Shown piece after piece: positions 41,248 to 47,704 of a stretch of 64,000 bases of DNA; positions within the stretch are counted from its first letter, which is position 1, and every line of letters begins with the position of its first letter. The stretch lies in the NCBI GenBank assembly GCA_902768665.1, contig CACXMA010000008.1:28188-92187 (forward strand), given 5' to 3'. The notes under the pieces were generated by a model, which saw only the letters and a program-made list of their open reading frames with translations, did no database searches and was not told the DNA's origin. This DNA comes from an uncultured Bacteroidia bacterium. Its GTDB lineage: Bacteria > Bacteroidota > Bacteroidia > Bacteroidales > UBA932. Position numbers and translations under genes: made by a program.

Positions 41248-42086
41248 CGGACGGCGACGATGCGTTTGAGATCCTCCGTCAGGAAGCCGGCCGGGCGGCG
41301 GGAGGAAATCTTATGGCGGCGGAAATAGACCAGCTCGCCGCTGGAAGCGTCGAAGAGCATCTTGTAGCAGTAGGAACCGTTCACGGGGTTCTCAGGGGCG
41401 ACGACATAGCTGACCAGGGTCATCCAGCTGCCCTCTTCCATGGCCTCGTCGGCATCATCCGCGTCGACGGCCTGGATGTTCTCGTCGAAGTATTTCATCC
41501 GGTCGATTTCCGTTACGCTGAGGGCGATGTCCTCCTCGGCGAAAAGGATGGTCTTGTGCTTGGATTCGCGCCCGAGCATGATGGTCGACGGGATGCCGAG
41601 ATAGCCCTTCAGGTCGCTCTCCATGGCCAGTTCCACGCGACGCTGGACGATCTTGAGCAGCGGACCGAGGAAGGTGCTCTCGCGGCCGGAAAAGCCCTCG
41701 TCGGGGCCGAACGGCAGCGAGACCACCTCGAGCATCCGGTCGATTTCTGGGTCCCCTCCCTTGAGGACGGTCAGCATGTCGATGCCGGGCGTCTTTTCCT
41801 TGCGGAAACGGCCGGAGACGATCATCAGGAAATAATACTGGTCGCTGGCGTGGAGCGCGTCGAAGTCTTCCGTGGTGCAGAACTCGTACGGGGACAGCGT
41901 CCAGCTGTGCTGCACCTCCTCGCGGAGAAGGGCGTCCAGCCAGTCGCTGCCGGAGAGCACGACCTTGAGCGTCTTGGCGGAGAAGTCCGCAAGCTTGTAT
42001 TTCTTCGTGGTAATGGTTGCCTGGGCGGCGGCCGTCACGGCGGCAAAAAGGGCCAGGACGGCCATCAGCAATAGTTTCTTTCTCAT
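41244..42086 (-). CDS. Secreted protein of unknown function
   Basis: A 280-residue protein that I cannot assign. MRKKLLLMAVLALFAAVTAAAQ is a clear signal peptide, which sets the start at 42086 rather than the in-frame ATG upstream. The mature part is mixed alpha/beta with no repeats or cysteine motifs. Visible segments include TITTKKYKLADFSAKTLKVV near the start and YVVAPENPVNGSYCYKMLFD late on, with LVYFRRHKIS close to the end. It overlaps genes on both sides by four bases (YigZ upstream, M16 peptidase downstream), so it is strictly co-translated with them; whether it has a related role is not known. Confidence 0.8.
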   Translation of the reverse strand: MRKKLLLMAVLALFAAVTAAAQATITTKKYKLADFSAKTLKVVLSGSDWLDALLREEVQHSWTLSPYEFCTTEDFDALHASDQYYFLMIVSGRFRKEKTPGIDMLTVLKGGDPEIDRMLEVVSLPFGPDEGFSGRESTFLGPLLKIVQRRVELAMESDLKGYLGIPSTIMLGRESKHKTILFAEEDIALSVTEIDRMKYFDENIQAVDADDADEAMEEGSWMTLVSYVVAPENPVNGSYCYKMLFDASSGELVYFRRHKISSRRPAGFLTEDLKRIVAVR

Positions 42087-42706
42087 AATTCTTCCAATTG
42101 GCAGCTGCCGATCTGTCCCATCCTCTCCCGGAACGCCTCCACGAGGGTCAGGCGGACGCGGACGTCGACCGAGCACTGCGTATCAAAAATCTGGCCGGAG
42201 ACGGGCAGGGACAGGTCCTTGAGCACCTTCATCACGGCATTCATGTCCAGATAGTCATAGCGGACGCGGAAGGAAAGGCCGGCAACCTTCTCAGTTACCT
42301 TCGCGCTTGCGAGGGCATCCGCCGTCGAAGTCTTGTAGGCGCGGATCAGACCCGGGATGCCGAGCTTGATGCCACCGAAATAGCGGACCACCACCACGAG
42401 GATGTCGCTGAGGCCCGCCGAGTCGATCTGCCCGAGGATGGGCCGGCCGGCGCTGCCGGAGGGCTCGCCGTCGTCATTGGCCCGAAAACGGTCTCCCAGG
42501 TGCCCCAGACGGTAGGCGTAGCAATGGTGGCGGGCGTCGTGGTACTCCTTCTTGAGGCCGGCGACGATGTCCTTGACCTGCTCCTCCGTCTCGACAGGAT
42601 AGGCCAACGCGATGAAGCGGGAGCCGTTGTCCTTGAACAGGCCCTCGGATGCCGCTTCGATGGAGCGGTAGGTATCTGTCTGCTCTATTGCCACTTCGTC
42701 AGCCAT
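42083..42706 (-). CDS. YigZ/IMPACT family protein
   Basis: A 207-residue protein with the UPF0029/IMPACT fold. HHCYAYRLG, NDDGEPSGSAGRPIL and VVVVRYFGGIKLGIPGLIRAY are the family motifs; residues about 140-207 form the ferredoxin-like DUF1949 domain. The eukaryotic relative IMPACT regulates the Gcn2 kinase; the bacterial role is uncertain. Overlaps the miaA end by 22 bases. Confidence 0.93.
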   Translation of the reverse strand: MADEVAIEQTDTYRSIEAASEGLFKDNGSRFIALAYPVETEEQVKDIVAGLKKEYHDARHHCYAYRLGHLGDRFRANDDGEPSGSAGRPILGQIDSAGLSDILVVVVRYFGGIKLGIPGLIRAYKTSTADALASAKVTEKVAGLSFRVRYDYLDMNAVMKVLKDLSLPVSGQIFDTQCSVDVRVRLTLVEAFRERMGQIGSCQLEEL

Positions 42707-43548
42707 TCAATGTCCGGATCCCGCCGCCACCAGGTCATCTGGCGCTTGGCGTAGTTCCGGGTGTTGCGTTTAATCTGTTCAACGGCCTCTTCGCGGGTGA
42801 TTTTCCCGTCGAAGCAGTCGAAAAGTTCCTGATAGCCCACCGTCCGCAGGGCGGGACAGTTCCGCAGCGGCAGGAGGCTCCGCACTTCCGCTTCCAGCCC
42901 CTCGGCCATCATCGCGTCCACACGGCGGTTGATGCGCTCGTAGAGTTCCTCCCGGGGGCGCTGGAGTCCGATTTTCCGGATCTCGAACTCACGCCGCTTC
43001 GCTTCCCGCTGCTTGAAGGAGGAGAAAGGCCGGCCGGTCGTCAGGCAGACTTCCAGGGCCCGGACCACCCGCTGGCGGTTCTGGAGGTCGATTTCCTCGC
43101 AGGTCTCGGGGTCCAGCTTTTTCAATTCCTCCGCGAGGGCGGCCGTCCCTTCGGTCAGGGCACGGCGGGTCAGTTCCTCCCGGAGCTCCGGGGGCGCCGA
43201 CGGGATGTCGTCTATGCCGTGGCACAGGGCCTCGATATAGAACATGGAACCGCCCGTGGCGATGAGCTGCTCATGTCCCTCGGCGAACAGGCGCCGGATC
43301 AGGGCGAGGGCGTCCATCTCATACATGCCGGCCGTATAATCCTCCGTTACGGAACGGGTCCGGATGAAGTAATGCGGCACCGCGGCGAGCTGCTCGTCCG
43401 AAGGTACGGCCGTTCCGATCCGCATTTCGCGGAAGATCTGGCGGGAATCACAGGAAATGACCGGCGAGCCGGCCCGGAGCGCCTGCGCGATGCTGTAGTC
43501 CGTCTTTCCGACGGCGGTCGGGCCCAGTATGACGGTCAGACGGCGCAT
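42685..43548 (-). CDS. miaA: tRNA dimethylallyltransferase
   Basis: A 287-residue enzyme that prenylates A37 of UNN-decoding tRNAs, using DMAPP from the pathway that includes ispH. P-loop GPTAVGKTDYSI, CDSRQIFREM, the ATGGSMFYIEAL segment and LQNRQRVVRALEV are all standard. The C-terminus IKRNTRNYAKRQMTWWRRD contains the R-x-Y-x-KRQ-x-TW family signature. Slightly short relative to the family (about 300-315). Confidence 0.96.
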   Translation of the reverse strand: MRRLTVILGPTAVGKTDYSIAQALRAGSPVISCDSRQIFREMRIGTAVPSDEQLAAVPHYFIRTRSVTEDYTAGMYEMDALALIRRLFAEGHEQLIATGGSMFYIEALCHGIDDIPSAPPELREELTRRALTEGTAALAEELKKLDPETCEEIDLQNRQRVVRALEVCLTTGRPFSSFKQREAKRREFEIRKIGLQRPREELYERINRRVDAMMAEGLEAEVRSLLPLRNCPALRTVGYQELFDCFDGKITREEAVEQIKRNTRNYAKRQMTWWRRDPDIEWLTKWQ

Positions 43549-43560
43549 CTCTCGGGAAGA

Positions 43561-44139
43561 CTAGATCGGGTCGCTCCCGTCGTAGATCTCCTTGCCGTCC
43601 TCGTCGTCGTCGTCCTCCGGCTCCTCATCATCCTCATCCTCGTCGTCGAAGTCTTCGTCCTCGTCGTCACCGAACAGCGCCGAAGACGGGCGGTGGATGT
43701 GCTTCTGCTCCTCGGGGAGGTCTTCATAGGCCACATACCCGTTCTCGAAAGCGATGGGGTTCGGACCCTTGGAGAAGACGATGACCGGGGCGCCGTTCTC
43801 GTCCGGACCGGGCTCCGCTTCGCCCTGGAAGGCGATTTCGACGCTCTTTTTGTTCGTCACGTCATAGAAATACGTGAAGCGGACGATGCCGGCGGCGACC
43901 ACCGTGTCGATGCTGACGGCATCGACCGTACCCTGGCCGAGATCGATCAGGCCATAGCGCGCAGCCACGTTCCCGGCGGCGTCGAAAGCCTTGAACAGGA
44001 TCATCTGGTCCTGCGGGAACTCGAGGTCCGCACGCATCTGCTTGTGGAAGGCGTAAAGGGTCATCTTTGCGCCGATATGGTATACCCTCTCAAAGCCTTT
44101 GAGGCCGGCGAGGGTCACTTTGAATGCATATGTTTTCAT
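43561..44139 (-). CDS. pRiA4b ORF-3-like domain protein with acidic tail
   Basis: A 192-residue protein. Residues about 1-150 follow the plasmid pRiA4b ORF-3 family pattern (MKTYAFKVTLAGLKGFERVY..., LYAFHKQMRADLEF, YFYDVTNKKSVEIAF), a fold of unknown role. Residues about 150-190 are nearly all Asp and Glu, with a run around GDDEDEDFDDEDEDDEEPED. Such tails can chelate metals or mimic nucleic acid. It sits between DUF3127 and miaA at gaps of 6 and 12 bases. Confidence 0.75.
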   Translation of the reverse strand: MKTYAFKVTLAGLKGFERVYHIGAKMTLYAFHKQMRADLEFPQDQMILFKAFDAAGNVAARYGLIDLGQGTVDAVSIDTVVAAGIVRFTYFYDVTNKKSVEIAFQGEAEPGPDENGAPVIVFSKGPNPIAFENGYVAYEDLPEEQKHIHRPSSALFGDDEDEDFDDEDEDDEEPEDDDDEDGKEIYDGSDPI

Positions 44140-44145
44140 TTTCTT

Positions 44146-44571
44146 CTAGAAAGGAAAATCCTCTTCCGCGCCTTGCGACGCGCCGAAGTCAGCGGGCATA
44201 TCCTCCACCGTCGGGGCGGGGGCGGAATAGGCCGGGGCAGCCGGAGCGGCATAAGCCGGGGCTGCAGCGGGAGCGGCGGCAGGAGCGGCTCCGGCCGGCG
44301 AGATGCGCCAGACACGGAGGTCGTTGTACCAGCGGCCGTTATACTCGCGGCCCTTGACGTTGAAGGAGACCTTCACGCTGTCCCCCACCTGATACTTGTC
44401 CAGTTCCTGCACCTTGTCCTGTCCCCAGGCGGAGAAGCAGACCGAGGTCGGGAAATTCCCGTCCTGGTATTCGACAACAAAGTCCTGGCGGGCCCAAGCC
44501 CCCCGGGCAGACTGTCCGGACTGTACGGCCATTTTCTGTACGATCCGTCCTTCCAACTCCAAATTCGTCAT
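44146..44571 (-). CDS. DUF3127 protein with SSB-like C-terminal tip
   Basis: A 141-residue protein. Residues 1-92 match DUF3127: LEGRIVQKMAVQSGQSARGAWARQDF, VKVSFNVKGREYNGRWYNDLRVWRI, an OB-fold-like pattern similar to single-strand DNA-binding proteins. Residues 93-130 are Ala/Pro-rich and flexible. The final seven residues AEEDFPF resemble the acidic -DDDIPF tip by which SSB recruits repair proteins. A DNA-binding, partner-recruiting role is inference. Four bases separate it from the FKBP lipoprotein gene upstream. Confidence 0.88.
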   Translation of the reverse strand: MTNLELEGRIVQKMAVQSGQSARGAWARQDFVVEYQDGNFPTSVCFSAWGQDKVQELDKYQVGDSVKVSFNVKGREYNGRWYNDLRVWRISPAGAAPAAAPAAAPAYAAPAAPAYSAPAPTVEDMPADFGASQGAEEDFPF

Positions 44572-44574
44572 AAT

Positions 44575-45519
44575 CTATTCGTCTGTTAAAGATTCGTCAG
44601 CCTCTCCGGCTTCTTCATTTTCAATTACTTCTTCCGGTTCTTCCTCCGGATCCACCTTCTTTGCGTCATCAAAAAGCGTCACCTCGAAGACCAGCGCGGC
44701 ATAGGGGCTGAAGAAAGGCTGCCCCTTGGGCGAACGGCCGTCGCCGAAACCCATCTCCGCGGGGATCCAGATCGTTGCTACATCGCCCTTTCGAAGCTGC
44801 CGCAGCCCGGCTGAGAAGCCCGGCAGGAACAGGCTGTCCGCAAAGGAAGGGACGAAAAGCGAATCCACGGCATCGAACTGCTTCCCGCCGAGGCGCTTTC
44901 CCCGATAGGAAAGAACCAGACTGTCGCCGATAGCAACAGGCGCGCCCTCGCCGGGGGTCAGGATCTGATACTGGACAAAAGAGGAAAGGCTGTCTACGCC
45001 TTTTGGATTCCTGTATTTTACCTTCACTTCCGTGATTTCGCCGTTCTCGCGGTTCTTCTCGAAAAACTTTTCGGCTTTCTCTTCATTGTCCCTGCCGCGG
45101 GCGTTCAGGCGGGCCTCCAGATAGTGGCCGATGATCTCCTCCGCCAGCGCGGGATCGATGTCGAACTTCTCCCTGAAATCCACATAGTCTTCGCCGGCAA
45201 AACCCGAGCGAAGGAACGCCAGATAGCGTCCGTCGGTATCGGCGGCGAAGAAGTCGTCGATGCCTTCCTTGACCCGCTGCATGTCGATCTCGCCGAAGTC
45301 GTCGCCGTCGGATCCGCCGCCGCCGTAATTGATCATGGCGGCGAAATTGACACCGAGCAGGTAACTGACCGAGTCCGTGAGGCTGGCGCTCGGCAGGAGC
45401 CGGCGGGCCTCCTCGGAGTAGGTATCTTCCGGCCGGGCCTTCGGCGAGCGGCAGGAGAACAGCACTGCCAGAAGGGCTGCGGCAAGAAGGAGCGGATATG
45501 TTGCTGTCTTTTTCATCAT
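44575..45519 (-). CDS. FKBP-type peptidyl-prolyl isomerase lipoprotein
   Basis: A 314-residue lipoprotein (signal residues 1-22, Cys23 in VLFSC). An N-terminal helical FKBP_N-like part contains DSVSYLLGVNFA, with an FKBP domain in about 190-290 (GDSLVLSYRGKRLGG, FLPGFSAGLRQLRKGDVATIWIPAEMGFGDG, YAALVFEVTLFD). The C-terminus is Glu-rich. It should act as a periplasmic or outer-membrane-anchored folding helper. Paralogous in design to the FKBP lipoprotein at 62666. The promoter box ends eight bases before the start. Confidence 0.9.
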   Translation of the reverse strand: MMKKTATYPLLLAAALLAVLFSCRSPKARPEDTYSEEARRLLPSASLTDSVSYLLGVNFAAMINYGGGGSDGDDFGEIDMQRVKEGIDDFFAADTDGRYLAFLRSGFAGEDYVDFREKFDIDPALAEEIIGHYLEARLNARGRDNEEKAEKFFEKNRENGEITEVKVKYRNPKGVDSLSSFVQYQILTPGEGAPVAIGDSLVLSYRGKRLGGKQFDAVDSLFVPSFADSLFLPGFSAGLRQLRKGDVATIWIPAEMGFGDGRSPKGQPFFSPYAALVFEVTLFDDAKKVDPEEEPEEVIENEEAGEADESLTDE

Positions 45520-45527
45520 AGCGAGTA

Positions 45528-45535
45528 CAAATATC
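45528..45535 (-). promoter_or_regulatory. Possible -7 box for the FKBP-DUF3127-miaA run
   Basis: Reads GATATTTG leftward (7 of 8 consensus), eight bases before the start; same variant box as before the NtrC-like gene. Confidence 0.35.
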
Positions 45536-45562
45536 GCAATAATTCTTCAAATGGAGACACCC

Positions 45563-46492
45563 CTACCGGAACTTTTTGTCCTCTTCGAGCATGCCGAGAT
45601 AGGACGTATAGCGTTCGGGGCTGATCTCCCCTGCCTCGACGGCGGCCTTGACCGCGCAGCCGGGCTCGTGGGTATGCGTGCAGGGCACGAAACGGCACCG
45701 GTCCGCGACCCTCAGCATCTCCGGGAAATAGCGGGATATCTCTTCCTTCTCGAGGTCCACCAGGCCGAAGCCGCGAAGCCCCGGGCTGTCGATGACGTAG
45801 CCGCCGGTCGAGAGCGGGTACATCTCATAGAGGGACGTGGTGTGCTTGCCCTGGAGGTGCGTCAGGGAGATGGTGCCGATCTTCGGATCCAGGGCCGGGT
45901 CCAAGGCCTTGATGAGGCTGGACTTGCCGACACCGGATTCGCCGGAGAAAAGATTGATTTTGCCCCTGCAGGCCTCCCGGAGGGCGTCGATGTTCTCGCC
46001 GGTGCGGACGGATGTCTCGATAACGGGATAACCCGCTTTCTCATAAAGAGCGCGGAAACGGGTGATCTCGTCGGCGGCCTCGGCGCGGTAGAGGTTCGTT
46101 TTCGTCAGGACGATGGTCGCAGGGATGCCGTAGACCTCGCAGGTCACGAGGATGCGGTCGAGAAACGGAAGGGAGAGCTCGGGAAAATACAGCGAGACGA
46201 CCAGATAGGCCCTGTCGACGTTCGCTGCGATGATATGGGCCTGGCGGGACAGGTTCGTCGAGCGGCGGATGACATAGTTCCGCCGGGGCAGGACCTCCGT
46301 AATGACGGCGGTCGGATCACCCGCCTCGTAGCGGACGACATCCCCCACGGCGACGGGATTGGTAATCCCGCTGCCCTTGAGGCGGATCCTGCCGCGCAGC
46401 ACCGCCGGAAAGAGTTTCCACTCCGGCAGCTCCGAGAGCAGGTAATGGCTCCCGGCGTTCTTGACCACAGTCGCTGTCCTTTCTTTCTCCAT
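45563..46492 (-). CDS. rsgA: Ribosome small subunit-dependent GTPase RsgA
   Basis: A 309-residue circularly permuted GTPase that acts late in 30S assembly. OB fold about 1-68; permuted G domain with GESGVGKSS (G1), DSPGLRGFG (G3) and the following zinc finger (C-x5-C-x-H-x5-C in CRFVPCTHTHEPGC). The G4 base-recognition motif, NKxD in the family, reads T130-K-T-N133 here; the codons at 46094-46105 confirm it. First gene of a leftward run, divergent from the polyprenyl synthetase; the promoter box ends seven bases before the ATG. Confidence 0.94.
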   Translation of the reverse strand: MEKERTATVVKNAGSHYLLSELPEWKLFPAVLRGRIRLKGSGITNPVAVGDVVRYEAGDPTAVITEVLPRRNYVIRRSTNLSRQAHIIAANVDRAYLVVSLYFPELSLPFLDRILVTCEVYGIPATIVLTKTNLYRAEAADEITRFRALYEKAGYPVIETSVRTGENIDALREACRGKINLFSGESGVGKSSLIKALDPALDPKIGTISLTHLQGKHTTSLYEMYPLSTGGYVIDSPGLRGFGLVDLEKEEISRYFPEMLRVADRCRFVPCTHTHEPGCAVKAAVEAGEISPERYTSYLGMLEEDKKFR

Positions 46493-46499
46493 AACTGTG

Positions 46500-46528
46500 C
46501 AAAGATACGGAGAAATCTTGTATCTTTG
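46500..46528. promoter_or_regulatory. Divergent promoter pair, rsgA / polyprenyl synthetase
   Basis: Leftward TATCTTTG (46500-46507) and rightward TATCTTTG (46521-46528), both exact, 13 bases apart. The left part (46497-46516) matches 19 of 20 bases with the divergent promoter at 62590-62609. Confidence 0.75.
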
Positions 46529-46550
46529 TATGCATCAAACGACCGAAACC

Positions 46551-47519
46551 ATGATTTCTGAAGAGCTTCTCGAAAAAACCGTCCGGGACCTGTTCGACGG
46601 CATCCGTTTCACGCAGGAGCCGGCGGACCTCTACGACCCGCTGCGCTATATGATCGCCATCGGCGGAAAGCGCCTGCGTCCGCGCCTCTGCCTGCTGACT
46701 TACAGCCTGTTCCGGGACGGTTTTACCCCTGAGGTTCTCGAGCCTGCCGCGGCCCTGGAGGTATTCCACACCTTCACGCTGATCCACGACGACATCATGG
46801 ACCGCTCCCCTCTTCGCCGCGGGCATGAGACCGTCTGGAAGAAATGGTCCCCCGACACGGCCATCCTCTCCGGCGACGTGATGTGCATCGACAGCTACAA
46901 GCGCATCGCCAAGGCCCCCGCCGCCGTCCTTCCGCAGGTGATGGAGCTCTTCTCCAGAACGGCCGCCGAAGTCTGCGACGGGCAGCAGTACGACATGGAT
47001 TTCGAGCATCTCGATGCGGTCTCCATGGAGCAGTACATGCAGATGATCGGCCTCAAGACCGGCGTCCTGATCGCCTGCGCGGCGAAAATGGGCGCACTCA
47101 TCGCCGGCGCTCCCGCCGAGGTCTGCGAGGCCTTATATAAATATGGATACGATCTCGGCCTGGCCTTCCAGGTCGCCGACGACTATCTGGATGCCTACGG
47201 AGAGGAAAAAGTCTTCGGAAAGCCCATCGGAGGCGACATCCTCAACGGCAAGAAGAGCTGGCTGACCGTCCGCGCCATGGAAAAAGGCGCCGCGATCGAG
47301 GCCGACCTCAACCGCCCCGCCGTGACGCCGGAGGAGCGGAAGGCAAAGATCGCCGCCGTCAAGGCCATCTACGACGCATCCGCCGTCCCGGCCGACGCCC
47401 GCACCGAAATCGCCCGCCTCAGCACAGCCGCCCTCGCCCACGTCCAGGGCCAGCTCCCTCCCGAAGCCGTCGCCCGCCTCAAGACCTTCGCCGACCGCCT
47501 CGTCGGCCGTTCGTTCTGA
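46551..47519 (+). CDS. Polyprenyl diphosphate synthase
   Basis: A 322-residue all-helical prenyltransferase. GGKRLRPRLCLL, first Asp-rich motif LIHDDIMDRS, second Asp-rich motif VADDYLDAYG, and FGKPIGGDILNGKKSWL. The second position after the first motif suggests a farnesyl/geranylgeranyl or longer-chain trans-synthase; chain length cannot be fixed by eye. The ATG at 46551 is chosen; an ATG at 46530 sits only two bases after the promoter box. Confidence 0.92.
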   Translation: MISEELLEKTVRDLFDGIRFTQEPADLYDPLRYMIAIGGKRLRPRLCLLTYSLFRDGFTPEVLEPAAALEVFHTFTLIHDDIMDRSPLRRGHETVWKKWSPDTAILSGDVMCIDSYKRIAKAPAAVLPQVMELFSRTAAEVCDGQQYDMDFEHLDAVSMEQYMQMIGLKTGVLIACAAKMGALIAGAPAEVCEALYKYGYDLGLAFQVADDYLDAYGEEKVFGKPIGGDILNGKKSWLTVRAMEKGAAIEADLNRPAVTPEERKAKIAAVKAIYDASAVPADARTEIARLSTAALAHVQGQLPPEAVARLKTFADRLVGRSF

Positions 47520-47540
47520 TTTTGACGCAAGTATGAAAGA

Positions 47541-47577
47541 AATTCCGGAACGGGTCCTCGCGACCGGTTCCGGAATT
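47541..47577 (+). terminator. Hairpin after the polyprenyl synthetase gene
   Basis: AATTCCGGAAC...GTTCCGGAATT with inner GGTC/GACC: a stem of about 15 bp. No T run follows, so it may stabilise the 3' end rather than terminate on its own. Confidence 0.5.
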
Positions 47578-47669
47578 ATGGTAAGGTATCAATATTTATG
47601 TTTAAGAATGCTTTCGACATATAATTAGCGATTATCGTGCCAAAACGGGGAAGAGAGCGAAAATTTTTG

Positions 47670-47677
47670 TAAATTTG
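47670..47677 (+). promoter_or_regulatory. -7 promoter box for rnr
   Basis: TAAATTTG, exact consensus, 27 bases before the rnr ATG. The 90 bases between the upstream hairpin and this box are AT-rich and hold nothing else I can identify. Confidence 0.6.
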
Positions 47678-47704
47678 TCCAAACCAACAGAATCTTCGCG
47701 TCGC

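Noticed and set aside
46530-46550. Earlier start for the polyprenyl synthetase at 46530
   Set aside because: It is in frame but lies two bases after an exact promoter box, so a transcript from that box could hardly include it; 46551 fits better.
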